Positions 1 to 9,546 of a DNA stretch of 64,000 bases are shown here, piece by piece; the stretch's first letter is position 1, and every line of letters starts with the position of its first letter. A program made the position numbers and the translations under genes. The notes under the pieces are model-generated. The model worked only from the letters and a program-made list of their open reading frames with translations. It was not told where the DNA came from and did not search any database. This stretch comes from Streptacidiphilus rugosus AM-16 (GTDB taxonomy: Bacteria; Actinomycetota; Actinomycetes; Streptomycetales; Streptomycetaceae), in NCBI RefSeq assembly GCF_000744655.1, contig NZ_JQMJ01000004.1:3658001-3722000 (forward strand). Direction: 5' to 3'.

Positions 1-27
1 AGCGGGAGCGGGAGCGGCGGGCGCGGC

Positions 28-1491
28 CTAGCCGACCGGGACCTGCTGCGGGCGGGAGCTCGCGCCGTGGTCATCGCCGGTGCCCAGGGCCTGGAGGATC
101 TCGTCCACGCTCTGCTTGGCGTCGCCGAAGAGCATGCTGCTGTTCTCGCGGAAGAACAGCGGGTTCTGCACGCCCGCGTAGCCGGAGGCCATCGACCGCT
201 TGAAGACGACGACCTGCTCGGCCTCCCAGACCCGCAGCACCGGCATGCCGGCGATGGGGCTGGTCGGGTCCTCGGCCGCGGCCGGGTTGACGGTGTCGTT
301 GGCGCCGATGACCAGCACCACCGAGGTGTCCGAGAAGTCGTCGTTGATCTCGTCCATCTCCAGGACGATGTCGTAGGGCACCTTGGCCTCGGCCAGCAGC
401 ACGTTCATGTGTCCGGGCAGGCGGCCGGCCACCGGGTGGACCCCGAAGCGGACCTCGACGCCGCGCTCGCGCAGACGGCGGGTCAGCTCGGCGACCGGGT
501 GCTGGGCCTGCGCGACGGCCATGCCGTAGCCCGGGGTGATCACCACGGAGGTGGCGCGGGCCAGCAGTCCGGCCACCTCGGCCGCGCGCATCTCGCGGTG
601 CTCGCCCTGCTCCTCGTCGCCCCCGCCGGAGGGCGCCTCGATGCCGAAGCCACCGGCGATCACCGAGAGGAAGGAACGGTTCATCGCCTTGCACATGATG
701 TAGGAGAGGTAGGCGCCGGAGGAGCCGACCAGCGCGCCCGTGACGATGAGCAGGTCGTTGTCCAGCAGGAAGCCGGCCGCGGCCGCGGCCCAGCCGGAGT
801 AGCTGTTCAGCATCGAGACGACGACCGGCATGTCGCCGCCGCCGATCGAGGCCACCAGGTGCCAGCCCAGCGCCAGGGCCAGCACGGTGACGGCGATCAT
901 CAGGCCGAGGCTCGGGCTGACCGTGAACCACACCGTGAGGGCGGCGAAGGCGACGAGCGCGCCGAGGTTGAGGTAGTTCTTGCCGGGCAGCATCAGCGGG
1001 CGCGAGGCGATCCGCGCGGACAGCTTCAGGAAGGCGACGATCGAGCCGGTGAAGGTGACCGCGCCGATGAAGATGCCGATGACGACCTCGGCGTGGTGGA
1101 TGCTCAGCAGGTCCGCGGCGACGTGGGTCTGCGCTGCGCCGTGCGACTCGACCTCGAGGTAGCCGTTCCAGCCGACCAGCACGGCGGCCAGGCCGACGAA
1201 GCTGTGCAGCACGGCGATGAGCTCGGGCATCTGGGTCATCTCGACCCGGCGCGCGCGGTAGAGGCCGATGGCCGCGCCCAGTGCCATAGCGATGACGATC
1301 AGGGCCACGGCTCCGGCGTTGATGCTCTGGGCGGCGAACACCACGGTCGCGACCAGGGCGAGGGCCATGCCCACGATGCCGTAGGCGACGCCGGCCCGGG
1401 AGGTGCGGTGCTGCGAGAGTCCGGCCAGGCTGAGGATGAACAGCAGCGCGGCGACGAGGTCCGCGGCGTGTGCGGCCGTCGTGGAAGTCAT
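28..1491 (-). CDS. pntB: NAD(P) transhydrogenase subunit beta
   Basis: Membrane subunit of the proton-translocating transhydrogenase that passes hydride from NADH to NADP+ using proton-motive force; 487 residues, the normal family length. The N-terminal half (about 1-280) is a run of hydrophobic helices. The C-terminal third is the NADP(H)-binding domain III, with the family motifs [10 protein letters not shown] near residue 320, [14 protein letters not shown] and [12 protein letters not shown]. It starts at ATG 1491, 6 nt after the pntA stop, so the two genes form one operon. The gene ends 27 nt inside the window edge. Its role is NADPH supply for biosynthesis. The assignment is secure from the motifs and the pairing. 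Confidence 0.96.
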   Translation of the reverse strand: MTSTTAAHAADLVAALLFILSLAGLSQHRTSRAGVAYGIVGMALALVATVVFAAQSINAGAVALIVIAMALGAAIGLYRARRVEMTQMPELIAVLHSFVGLAAVLVGWNGYLEVESHGAAQTHVAADLLSIHHAEVVIGIFIGAVTFTGSIVAFLKLSARIASRPLMLPGKNYLNLGALVAFAALTVWFTVSPSLGLMIAVTVLALALGWHLVASIGGGDMPVVVSMLNSYSGWAAAAAGFLLDNDLLIVTGALVGSSGAYLSYIMCKAMNRSFLSVIAGGFGIEAPSGGGDEEQGEHREMRAAEVAGLLARATSVVITPGYGMAVAQAQHPVAELTRRLRERGVEVRFGVHPVAGRLPGHMNVLLAEAKVPYDIVLEMDEINDDFSDTSVVLVIGANDTVNPAAAEDPTSPIAGMPVLRVWEAEQVVVFKRSMASGYAGVQNPLFFRENSSMLFGDAKQSVDEILQALGTGDDHGASSRPQQVPVG

Positions 1492-1497
1492 CGTGGC

Positions 1498-3057
1498 TCA
1501 GCCCTTCGAGAACATGGACAGCATGCGGCGGGTGACGGCGAAGCCGCCGAAGATGTTGATGCTGGTCAGCAGGACGGCCACGAAGGCGAGCGTGGTGACG
1601 ATCCAGCTCTCGTGCCCGATCTGCAGCAGGGCGCCGATCACCATGATCCCGGAGATGGCGTTGGTGACCGACATCAGCGGGGTGTGCAGCGCGTGGTGGA
1701 CCTTGCCGATCACGTAGTAGCCGATCACCACCGCCAGCGCGAAGACCGTGAAGTTCTGCGCGAGCTGGGCCGGGGCGTAGGCGACCAGGCCGAACATGGC
1801 GAGCATCCCGGCCCCGATCAGGGCGAACCGGGCCGCAGGGGTCAGCTTCGGCTCCTTGGGCGCCGCGGGCTGGGCCGGCGCGGCCGCGGGCTGCGCCACC
1901 GGGGCGGCGGAGACCTGGACGGGCGGCGGCGGCCAGGTGATCTCGCCGTTCTGGACGACCGTGACGGCCCGCTGCACGACGTCGTCGAAGTCGACGGTGA
2001 GCCGGCCGTCCTTGCCGGGCGTCAGCAGCTTGATCAGGTTGACCAGGTTGGTGCCGAAGAGCTGCGAGGCCTGGGCGGGCAGCCGGGAGGCGAGGTCGGT
2101 GTAGCCGATCAGGGTCACGCCGTTGTCGGTGACCACGGCGCGGCCGGGGACGGTGCCGGCGACGTTTCCGCCCATGGCGGCGGCCATGTCGACGACGACG
2201 CTGCCGGGCTTCATCGCGGCCACGTCCTCGGCGGTGAGCAGGCGCGGCGCGGGACGGCCGGGGATCAGCGCGGTGGTGACGACGATGTCCACGTCCTTGG
2301 CCTGCTCGTGGTAGAGCGCGGCGGCGGCCAGGTCGTAGTCGGCGGAGGTGGCCTTGGCGTAACCGTCGGTGCTGGCCTCCTGGGCCACGTTGACCGGCAG
2401 GTACTCGCCGCCCAGGGACTTGACCTGGTCGGCGACCTCGGGGCGCGGGTCGGTGGCGCGCACGATCGCGCCGAGGCTGGACGCCGCACCGATGGCGGCG
2501 AGACCGGCCACACCGGCGCCGGCGACCAGGACCTTGGCCGGCGGCACCTTGCCCGCCGCGGTGACCTGGCCGGTGAAGAAACGTCCGAAGACGTGCGCGG
2601 CCTCGATGACCGCGCGGTAGCCGGCGATGTTGGCCATCGAGGAGAGCACGTCCATCGACTGCGCGCGCGAGATGCGCGGCACGGCGTCCAGGGCGAGCGC
2701 GGTGACGGGACGCGTCGCCAGCTCCGCCAGCAGCTCGGGCTTCTGCGCGGGGGCGAGCAGGCCGACCAGGGTGGCGCCGTCCCGCAGTCTGGCGATCTCA
2801 CCGCTGGAGGGGGCGTTGACCATCAGGACGACATCCGCCGCCCACGCCTCGCCGATGCTCGCTCCGGCCTCGCTGTAGGCGGCGTCGGTGAATCCTGAGG
2901 CTGCTCCGGCCTCGGACTCGACCACGACCTCGTAGCCGAGGCCGAGCAACTGGCGTACCGTCGCGGGCGTCGCGGCCACGCGGGTCTCGCCGGGCGCGGA
3001 CTCGGCGACCACACCGATGCGCTGCGGTGGGTGGTCCGCGTGTTCTTGTGCCGACAT
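1498..3057 (-). CDS. pntA: NAD(P) transhydrogenase subunit alpha
   Basis: NAD(H)-binding subunit of the transhydrogenase. The N-terminal alanine-dehydrogenase/PNT domain carries the Rossmann motif [13 protein letters not shown] about a third of the way in. A Pro/Ala-rich linker leads to four C-terminal membrane helices ([17 protein letters not shown] region). It is therefore the fused PntA type, not split into A1 and A2. I prefer the ATG at 3057 (protein begins MSAQEHADH) to the in-frame start at 3087, because the extra ten residues precede the conserved N-terminus. It leads the pntAB operon. A 520-nt upstream gap separates it from a divergent secreted protein gene. Confidence 0.96.
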   Translation of the reverse strand: MSAQEHADHPPQRIGVVAESAPGETRVAATPATVRQLLGLGYEVVVESEAGAASGFTDAAYSEAGASIGEAWAADVVLMVNAPSSGEIARLRDGATLVGLLAPAQKPELLAELATRPVTALALDAVPRISRAQSMDVLSSMANIAGYRAVIEAAHVFGRFFTGQVTAAGKVPPAKVLVAGAGVAGLAAIGAASSLGAIVRATDPRPEVADQVKSLGGEYLPVNVAQEASTDGYAKATSADYDLAAAALYHEQAKDVDIVVTTALIPGRPAPRLLTAEDVAAMKPGSVVVDMAAAMGGNVAGTVPGRAVVTDNGVTLIGYTDLASRLPAQASQLFGTNLVNLIKLLTPGKDGRLTVDFDDVVQRAVTVVQNGEITWPPPPVQVSAAPVAQPAAAPAQPAAPKEPKLTPAARFALIGAGMLAMFGLVAYAPAQLAQNFTVFALAVVIGYYVIGKVHHALHTPLMSVTNAISGIMVIGALLQIGHESWIVTTLAFVAVLLTSINIFGGFAVTRRMLSMFSKG

Positions 3058-3087
3058 ATCTCGTGTCTCTCTCACCTGGGGAAACAA

Positions 3088-3577
3088 CAGCTGACAGGGA
3101 TGTGCGACCGCCAGGCGCCCTCACGTCTGGTGGCAGGAACCTACACGTCCGGCACCGGCCCGCCGACGGGGCCGGACCGTGACATGTTTCACCACGGAAA
3201 TGCGGGCGCCACTCCTCACATGCCCCCCACCCGCCCCCGCAACCGGGGGCGCGGCGCGCGGCGCGGCGACTTCGGCGGGCGCCGGCCCGGTCGCCGCGCC
3301 TGTGACCGGGCGAGATGGGTCGGAGCCAGGCTGTTCGGACATACAGCACGAAGGTCATTGTTCTGAGCATGTTGACGCCTGGTCAGAGGCCTGCTTCTCT
3401 GTGGGGTGGACAACACCACCTGAGGTGGTGGCACGAAGCTCCTCACGTTCCCCCGCAAGCAGGCTCAGCGCGTCGACGGCGCATGTGCAGCGATCCGGGC
3501 ACTCCTATGTCGTGGACACGTCATCCTGTTGTGCGTTCGGTCGATCACCGTTCCGCCACAGAGAGGATCTTCCGACG
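3088..3577. other. Long divergent intergenic region between pntA and a secreted protein gene
   Basis: About 500 nt with no convincing gene on either strand; open frames here have no recognisable domain. It must hold the divergent promoters of pntAB and the secreted protein. The G+C-rich part near 3230-3310 is low-complexity. The clearest structure is the inverted repeat at 3414-3430, listed separately. Confidence 0.6.
3414..3430. repeat. Perfect 8-bp inverted repeat, operator-like
   Basis: The arms CACCACCT and AGGTGGTG are separated by a single G, giving a 17-bp near-continuous dyad about 150 nt upstream of the secreted protein start. It is too short and too tightly spaced for a good hairpin, so a protein-binding site is the more natural reading. 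The binding factor is unknown. Confidence 0.45.
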
Positions 3578-5737
3578 ATGGGCATCACCCTTCGCCGCGG
3601 AGTGCGCCGTGCGGCCCTCACCGGCCTCACCTCGCTCGCCGCAGTCGGAGCGCTGGCGTTCGGCGTGGCCCCACAGGCCAACGCCGCCGCGAGCTCCCCG
3701 ACCGCCAACCCCTACAGCCCCGCCTACCAGCACCCGTACCGTCACGGCGTGCTGCCCACCATCGGGCAGAACGCGAAGATGAAGTCGTGGGACGCCAGCC
3801 ATGCGTCACCTGCGGCGACCGGTCCGGAGACGCTGTCCTACGGCGGCGGCATCGACGGCATCGGCGTCCAGAGCGGCCACTCCAAGGTCTACCTGGTCTT
3901 CTACGGCACCCAGTGGGGCACCCAGAGCACCGACGCCAACGGCAACGCCAAGTTCACCGGCGACCCCGACGGCGGCGCCTCGGTCGCCCAGCAGATGTTC
4001 AAGGGCATCGGCACCAACAACGAACTGTGGTCCGCCGACCTCACCCAGTGGTGCGACGGCGCAGGCGTCGCCACCGGCGCCACCTCCTGCCCCGCCAGCG
4101 GCGCCAGCTACATCCCCTACCAGAGCGGCGGCGTCCTCGCCGGCGTCTGGTACGACAACAGCGCCGCCTCCCCCAGCGCCGCCAGCGGCCACCAGCTCGG
4201 CCAGGAGGCCGTCAACGCCGCCGCCCACTTCGGCAACACCACCGCCGCCTCCAACCGCTACGCCTACTACGTCATCCTCTCCCCCCACGGCACCAACCCC
4301 GACAACTACCAGAACCAGTACTGCGCCTGGCACGACTACAACGGCGACTCCACCCTCACCGGCGGAGCCGTCACCTCGCCCTACGGCGACGTCGCCTTCT
4401 CCAATCAGCCCTACAACATGGACTCCGGCGCCGGCTGCGGCGTCGGCTTCGTCAACAGCCCCGGAACCCTGGACGGCTACACCATCACCATGGGCCACGA
4501 GTGGCACGAGATGATGTCCGACCAGAACCCCGCCGGCGGCTGGACCAACAACACCGGCAGCAGCTACAACGGCCAGGAGAACTCCGACGAGTGCGCCTGG
4601 CTCTCCCCCGGCACCACCGGCGGCGCCGCCAACATCAGCTTCGGCTCCTTCGGCACCTACCCCGAACAGGCCAGCTGGTCCAACGACACCAACGCCTGCG
4701 CCATCTCCCACCCGATCGTCAACCACGGCGAGACGGTCACGGTGAACAGCCCCGGCAACCAGACCACCACCGTCAACACCGCGGTCTCCCTGCAGATCTC
4801 CGGCAGCGACTCGGCCGGCAAGTCCCTCACCTACAGCGCCACCGGACTCCCCGCCGGCCTGTCCATCTCCAGCTCCGGCCTGATCACCGGCACCCCGACC
4901 ACGACCGGCAGCTCCTCGGTCACCGTCACCGCCACCTCCGGCACCGCCTCCGGCACCGCCTCCTTCAACTGGACCGTCAACCCGGTCAGCACCGAGACGG
5001 TCACCGTGAACAACCCCGGCAGCCAGACCGGCACCGTCGGCACCGCCGCCTCTCTGCAGATCTCCGGCAGCGACTCGGCCGGCAAGTCCCTCACCTACAG
5101 CGCCACCGGACTCCCGGCCGGCCTGTCCATCTCCAGCTCCGGCCTGATCTCCGGCACCCCGACCACGGCCGCGACCTCCAGCGTCACCGTGACCGCCTCC
5201 TCCGGCACCGCCTCCGGCAGCAACTCGTTCAGCTGGACGGTCAACCCGAGCAGCGGCGGCTGCGCCAGCCCGGGCCAGAAGCTCAGCAACCCCGGCTTCG
5301 AGTCCGGGAGCTCCGGCTGGACCGCCACGGCCGGTGTCATCGGCCAGAACGGCCCCAGCGAGCCCGCCCACTCCGGCAGCTGGAACGCCTGGATGGACGG
5401 CTACGGCACCACCCACACCGACACCCTCGCCCAGAGCGTGGCGGTCCCGTCCGGGTGCACCTCGAACTTCTCGTTCTGGCTGCACATCGACACCAGTGAG
5501 ACCACCACGACCACGGCCTACGACACGGTCAAGGTCCAGGTCCTGAACAGCTCCGGCACCGTGCTGGGCACGCTGGCGACGTACTCCAACCTGAACGCGG
5601 CGGGTGGCTACCAGCAGCACACCTTCAACCTGTCCAGCTACGCGGGACAGACCGTCACCCTCAAGTTCACCGGTCACGAGGACGTCAGCCTGCAGACCAG
5701 CTTCGTCGTCGACGATACGGCGCTGAACGCCTCCTGA
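3578..5737 (+). CDS. Secreted protein with protease-like N-terminal domain, two putative-Ig repeats and a C-terminal sandwich domain
   Basis: 719 residues from ATG 3578, chosen because a Sec-type signal peptide ([11 protein letters not shown], then a hydrophobic stretch ending near AQANAA) follows directly. Residues about 60-370 form a domain common in streptomycete exoproteins, with the motif [17 protein letters not shown]. This resembles a metal-site helix but is not HExxH. Two nearly identical copies of a He_PIG-type Ig domain of about 90 residues follow (4733-4990 and 4998-5250). A C-terminal domain beginning NPGFESG looks like a carbohydrate-binding or MAM-like beta-sandwich. Probably an extracellular hydrolase or adhesin; no substrate can be read from the sequence. 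Confidence 0.8.
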   Translation: MGITLRRGVRRAALTGLTSLAAVGALAFGVAPQANAAASSPTANPYSPAYQHPYRHGVLPTIGQNAKMKSWDASHASPAATGPETLSYGGGIDGIGVQSGHSKVYLVFYGTQWGTQSTDANGNAKFTGDPDGGASVAQQMFKGIGTNNELWSADLTQWCDGAGVATGATSCPASGASYIPYQSGGVLAGVWYDNSAASPSAASGHQLGQEAVNAAAHFGNTTAASNRYAYYVILSPHGTNPDNYQNQYCAWHDYNGDSTLTGGAVTSPYGDVAFSNQPYNMDSGAGCGVGFVNSPGTLDGYTITMGHEWHEMMSDQNPAGGWTNNTGSSYNGQENSDECAWLSPGTTGGAANISFGSFGTYPEQASWSNDTNACAISHPIVNHGETVTVNSPGNQTTTVNTAVSLQISGSDSAGKSLTYSATGLPAGLSISSSGLITGTPTTTGSSSVTVTATSGTASGTASFNWTVNPVSTETVTVNNPGSQTGTVGTAASLQISGSDSAGKSLTYSATGLPAGLSISSSGLISGTPTTAATSSVTVTASSGTASGSNSFSWTVNPSSGGCASPGQKLSNPGFESGSSGWTATAGVIGQNGPSEPAHSGSWNAWMDGYGTTHTDTLAQSVAVPSGCTSNFSFWLHIDTSETTTTTAYDTVKVQVLNSSGTVLGTLATYSNLNAAGGYQQHTFNLSSYAGQTVTLKFTGHEDVSLQTSFVVDDTALNAS

Positions 5738-5771
5738 TCACCCTCCCGCACCGCTGACAGGCACGAAACCC

Positions 5772-5807
5772 GAGGCCCCGTCCCCGCTCAGCCGGGGGCG
5801 GGGCCTC
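5772..5807. terminator. Strong bidirectional terminator hairpin
   Basis: 15-bp stem (5772-5786 with 5793-5807, one G-T wobble) and a 6-nt loop. It lies 35 nt after the secreted protein stop and 16 nt before the convergent ABC permease stop, so it can serve both genes. There is no U tract, as is usual in high-G+C actinobacteria. Confidence 0.8.
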
Positions 5808-5822
5808 AGGCCTGGCCGGGTC

Positions 5823-6725
5823 TCAGCCGCGCCCGTACTGGTCCTCCGCGCGCCAGAAGTGGACGTAGCCGAAGCCGCCCGCGAACACCGCCCAGAGCAG
5901 CGCCGACAGCCACACGTGCGGGCCCAGACTGCTCGCGTGGACGGTGTCCATCAGGGCGTAGCGCATCAGTTCGTTGAAGATCAGCGCCGGGTTGAGGTAG
6001 AGCAGGGTCTGCACCGGCTTCGGAATGTGCGCGCTGAGGGTCTGCACGCTCCAGAAGACCCCGGAGAGGTACATCCAGGTGCGGATGACGAAGGGCATCA
6101 GCTGCGCCAGGTCGGTGGTTCTCGCTCCCCAGCGGGCGAGCAGCAGCGCGAGGCCGGTGTTGAAGACGGTCTGCAGCAGCAGCGTGGGCAGGACGAGCAG
6201 CCACTTGACGGTGACCGGTTCGCCGGTGACCAGGATGATCACCCCGAGCACGCCCATGGAGAACATCAGCTGTTGCAGCTGCATGATCGTCATCGCGATG
6301 GGCAGACAGGCCCGCGGGAAGTGCAGGGCACGGATCAGGCCCAGGTTGTCGGCGATGGCGCGGGTCCCCGACAGCACCGCCGACTGGGTGAACTGGAAGG
6401 TGAAGATGCCCGTGCAGAGATAGGCGACGTAGTTGGGGATGCCCCGGTTGGTCCCCAGGAGCAGGCCGAAGACGAGGTAGTAGACCGCCGCGTTGAGCAG
6501 CGGCGTCACCACCTGCCAGATCTGGCCCAGCTTCGCCGAGGTGTAGGACGCGGTGGTCCTGGCCGTCGCGAACGCCCAGATGAAGTGCCGGCGCGCCCAC
6601 AGCTCGCGGGTGTAGGCCCGCAGCGTGGGGCGGCGCCCGCTCAGGTCGAGACCGTATTTGGCCGCGAGTTCGGCCGGTGCCAGTCCGGCGTCGACCCCCT
6701 CCACGACGGCGACTCCTTCGCTCAC
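5823..6725 (-). CDS. ABC-2 type permease, polysaccharide/polyol-phosphate export family
   Basis: 300 residues. An amphipathic cytoplasmic N-terminus (about 45 residues) leads into the ARRHFIWAFATARTTA-type segment and six hydrophobic helices. This is the architecture of the Wzm/TagG/RfbA permeases that export O-antigen or teichoic-acid-type polymers across the membrane. These permeases need a separate ATPase (Wzt/TagH), yet none lies on either side: upstream is an SMP-30-like gene and downstream a convergent exoprotein. The partner must lie elsewhere or be shared. The glycan operon at 11.5-15.1 kb is the nearest plausible client, but that link is only inference. Confidence 0.85.
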   Translation of the reverse strand: MSEGVAVVEGVDAGLAPAELAAKYGLDLSGRRPTLRAYTRELWARRHFIWAFATARTTASYTSAKLGQIWQVVTPLLNAAVYYLVFGLLLGTNRGIPNYVAYLCTGIFTFQFTQSAVLSGTRAIADNLGLIRALHFPRACLPIAMTIMQLQQLMFSMGVLGVIILVTGEPVTVKWLLVLPTLLLQTVFNTGLALLLARWGARTTDLAQLMPFVIRTWMYLSGVFWSVQTLSAHIPKPVQTLLYLNPALIFNELMRYALMDTVHASSLGPHVWLSALLWAVFAGGFGYVHFWRAEDQYGRG

Positions 6726-6764
6726 CCCACGACGTTCTCACGCGCCGCCCGGGGACGCGCGTCG

Positions 6765-7784
6765 TCAGACCCGGACGGCGGCCAGGTCGAACGAGGCGAC
6801 GGAGGGTTCGGTGAGCGAGCCCAGCCAGAGGCGGCCGCCGTGTTCGGCCACGCCGGTGACGGCGCGGAACGCGGCGCTCGGGCCCTGGAGGTCGTGCACC
6901 ACGCGGCCCGCGGTGTCGACGGCGATCACCCAGACGGTGGGCTTCGGTCCGGGCAGCAGCGCCTCGGGGACGCGCCACAGGACCTGGCGGGCGGCGGGGT
7001 GGACGCGGTGCAGCGTGTCCAGAAGGGGGTCGCGCGGGGCGACCATGGCGATCCAGAGCAGTCCGTGGGTACCGGCGCCGAGGTTGTCGGGGAAGCCCGG
7101 CAGGTCGACGAAGGGCTCGTAGTCGCCGGCCCGGTCGCCGGTCAGCCAGTAGCGGGTGACCCGGTAGTCGCCGGTCTCGGCGACGGCGAGGTAGGACTCG
7201 TCGGGACCGAAGGCGACGCCGTTGGCGAACTGGAGCCCGTCCAGCAGCACCTCCGGTTCGCCGCCCCCGGCGGCGAGGCGCAGCAGCCGGCCGGTCCCGG
7301 AGTGCTCCAGCACGTCGGCGCGCCAGTCGTCGATGCCGAAGCGGCGGCTGGACTCGGTGAAGTAGACCGTCCCGTCGGCGGCGGCCACGACGTTGCTGAC
7401 CAGCCGCAGCGGTTCGCCGCCCTGGCGGTCGGCGAGGGTCTCGACGCTCCCCTTGTCCGGGTCGACGCGGAGCAGGCGTCCGCGCCGGGCGTCGCAGACG
7501 AGCACCCGCCCGTCGGGCAGCACCTCCAGGCCCGCGGGGCGGCCGGGGGCGATGTCGGCGATGGTGACGGCCTCGCGCCCGTCGGGGCTGAGCCGCAGCA
7601 CGCGCCCGTCGGCGACCCCGCACAGCACCCGCCCGAGTGCGTCGACCACGACGTCCTCCGGGCCGAGACCGGAGAGCGGGACGAGGTCGAGCGGCGGGAG
7701 CGAACGGTGCTTGCGCCAGGCCCGCGCACGGCCGCTGCGTGGCGGCGGGGTCCAGGTCTGCGGTCGGATCGGCGGGCGGGCCAT
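6765..7784 (-). CDS. SMP-30/gluconolactonase/LRE-type beta-propeller protein
   Basis: About 339 residues from ATG 7784 (GGGGG nine nt upstream); an in-frame start at 7835 would add 17 poorly conserved residues. It consists of repeated blade motifs such as DGRVLVCDARRGRLLRVDP and PDNLGAGTHGLLWIAMV, typical of the SMP-30/gluconolactonase and strictosidine-synthase-like six-bladed propellers. Such enzymes hydrolyse lactones or other small esters using a bound divalent cation. There is no signal peptide, so it is cytoplasmic. It is followed by the ABC permease with a 39-nt gap. Substrate unknown. Confidence 0.8.
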   Translation of the reverse strand: MARPPIRPQTWTPPPRSGRARAWRKHRSLPPLDLVPLSGLGPEDVVVDALGRVLCGVADGRVLRLSPDGREAVTIADIAPGRPAGLEVLPDGRVLVCDARRGRLLRVDPDKGSVETLADRQGGEPLRLVSNVVAAADGTVYFTESSRRFGIDDWRADVLEHSGTGRLLRLAAGGGEPEVLLDGLQFANGVAFGPDESYLAVAETGDYRVTRYWLTGDRAGDYEPFVDLPGFPDNLGAGTHGLLWIAMVAPRDPLLDTLHRVHPAARQVLWRVPEALLPGPKPTVWVIAVDTAGRVVHDLQGPSAAFRAVTGVAEHGGRLWLGSLTEPSVASFDLAAVRV

Positions 7785-7887
7785 GGCGGTGTACCCCCAG
7801 TCGGGGTGGGCGGATGTCTGCTGAGCCCCCATCATGCCGTCCGACCTGGGCTCGGGGAACCCGCCCCTCGGGGGGTCACGGCGCGTT

Positions 7888-9093
7888 TCACCAGCGCACC
7901 GGGAGCGCGAGCAGGCCGCGGGCGCGGATGGAGGGGCGCCACCGCAGCTCCTCCGGCGAGGCGTCCAGTGCGAGGCGGGGGAAGCGGTCCAGGAGGGCGA
8001 TGAGCGCGATCTCGGTCTCCATCCGTGCGAGGGGCGCGCCCAGGCAGTAGTGGATGCCGTGTCCCAGGGCGAGGTGTCCGCTCGCGTCGCGGTCGAGGTC
8101 GAGCCGGTCGGGCTCGGGGAAGCGGCGCGGATCGCGGTGGGCGGCGGCCAGCGAGAGCAGCACGGTCTCGCCCGCGGGGACGGTCACGCCGCCGATGGTG
8201 ACGTCCTCGACGGCGAAGCGGCGGATCGCGAGGGGCGCGGGACCGTCGTAGCGGGCCAGCTCCTCGACGGCGGCGCCGATCCGGCCGGGGTCGCGGCGCA
8301 GCGCCCGCAGCTGCTCGGGGTGGCCGAGCAGGGCAAGGGTGGCGTTGCCGATGAGGTGGACGGTGTTCTCGTATCCGGCGAAGAGGATGAGGAAGGCGAG
8401 CGACATCAGCTCGTCCTCGGTGAGCCGGTCCTCCTCGTCCCGGACGGCGATCAGGTCGGAGAGCAGGTCGTCGGCCGGGTCGGTCCGCTTGGCGGCGAGG
8501 AGCCGGGTGAGGAAGGCGAGCATGCTGCCGACCGCCTCCTTGGCCTGGCCCGGCCGGGCGGGGTCGGGGGTGATCAGTGCGTCGGTCCAGGCGCGGAAGT
8601 CCGCGCGGTCGCCGGGGGCCACCCCGAGCAGCTCGCAGATGACCGTGATCGGCAGCGGCGCGGCGTACGCGGAGATCAGTTCGGCGCGGCCGTGCGGGGC
8701 GACGGCGTCGAGCAGGCGGTCCGCGGTCCCGCGGATCGGCTCGCGCAGCTGCTCGACGCGGCGCGGGGTGAACGCCCGGCTGACCAGGCGGCGGATGCGG
8801 GTGTGGTCGGGCGGGTCCATGTTGAGCAGGTTCGCGTCCAGCGCGGGCGGCAGGGCGAGCCCGCGGTAGCCTCCGGGCGCGGCGTGGCGCTTGTCCAGCG
8901 CGAGCCGGGGGTCGCCGAGCGCCCGGCGGACGTCGTCGTATCCGGTCACCAGCCACGCAGGCAGTCCGTCGGTCCCGGCGATCCGGTGCACGGGTCCGGC
9001 CTCGTGCAGCTCCCGGGCCGCCGCGCCGGGATCCGCGACCAGCCGGGAGGGGTCAACGAGGGGCGGCGGGCCGGGCGTTGTGGTGGAGGACAT
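7888..9093 (-). CDS. Cytochrome P450
   Basis: 401 residues, the usual length of actinobacterial soluble P450s (CYP105/107-like). The I-helix oxygen-binding motif appears as FAGYENTVH, the K-helix ExxR as ELAR in EELARYDGP, and the heme-cysteine loop as LGHGIHYCLG. The normal Phe of the FGxGxHxCxG loop is Leu here, which is seen in some family members. It starts at ATG 9093 inside the 3' end of a truncated TetR gene. No ferredoxin or reductase is adjacent. Substrate cannot be predicted. Confidence 0.93.
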   Translation of the reverse strand: MSSTTTPGPPPLVDPSRLVADPGAAARELHEAGPVHRIAGTDGLPAWLVTGYDDVRRALGDPRLALDKRHAAPGGYRGLALPPALDANLLNMDPPDHTRIRRLVSRAFTPRRVEQLREPIRGTADRLLDAVAPHGRAELISAYAAPLPITVICELLGVAPGDRADFRAWTDALITPDPARPGQAKEAVGSMLAFLTRLLAAKRTDPADDLLSDLIAVRDEEDRLTEDELMSLAFLILFAGYENTVHLIGNATLALLGHPEQLRALRRDPGRIGAAVEELARYDGPAPLAIRRFAVEDVTIGGVTVPAGETVLLSLAAAHRDPRRFPEPDRLDLDRDASGHLALGHGIHYCLGAPLARMETEIALIALLDRFPRLALDASPEELRWRPSIRARGLLALPVRW

Positions 9094-9439
9094 GGGTGCA
9101 CCCTAGGCCCTGCCCGACAGTTCGCGCCCAATCGGCCCGCGTCGTCCGCCGCCGGACGCCGCAAGTCGGAACGTCGGCGTCGCACCGGTCGTACCTGGGC
9201 GGGCCCAGGTCGGCGGCGTGCTCCAGCGCCGCGAGGAAGACTCCCAGCTTGCTGCCGAAGTAGTGGTACAGCAGCGGCCGGGACATGCCGGCCTCCCGCG
9301 CCAACTCGTCCACGGAGACGGCCGCGTAGGGCGTCGCGGCGAACTTCGCCAGGGCCGTCTCGATCAGCGCCTGCCGACGCTGCTCCGGCGCCGGCCGGAC
9401 CCGTTCGACCCGCTCGGGCCCGGTTTCGACGGGATCCAT
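9053..9439 (-). pseudogene. TetR-family regulator, truncated after the DNA-binding domain
   Basis: About 128 codons from ATG 9439. Residues about 18-65 form a complete TetR helix-turn-helix (AREAGMSRPLLYHYFGSK). The protein then breaks off after FLAALEHAADL, where a ligand-binding domain of about 120 residues should follow. The last 40 or so codons are unrelated sequence, and the final 14 overlap the P450 5' end in another frame. The simplest reading is a deletion that removed the C-terminal domain and brought the P450 close. A short DNA-binding-only protein could still be made, but it would have no effector pocket. Confidence 0.75.
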
Positions 9440-9546
9440 TCCGCGCACCCCAAGGACGATCAAGGCGCCGAGTACAGACCCGCGCCCCGCCGGACCCCAT
9501 CCCCGCGGCGCGGTTCCGGCTGTGGGCGAGGCTCGTTGAGCGTCCG

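Noticed and set aside
67..2898. A 943-codon open frame on the plus strand antisense to pntAB
   Set aside because: Composition is Gly/Asp/His/Arg-rich, the usual mirror of high-G+C coding DNA; no domain is seen and pntAB on the other strand are unmistakable.
4491..4530. HExxH zinc-peptidase motif in the secreted protein
   Set aside because: The sequence is HEWHE, not HExxH; a metal site cannot be claimed from it.
3806..5677. A Gly/Val-rich 623-codon minus-strand frame
   Set aside because: Mirror of the secreted protein; repeats in it only reflect the Ig duplication.
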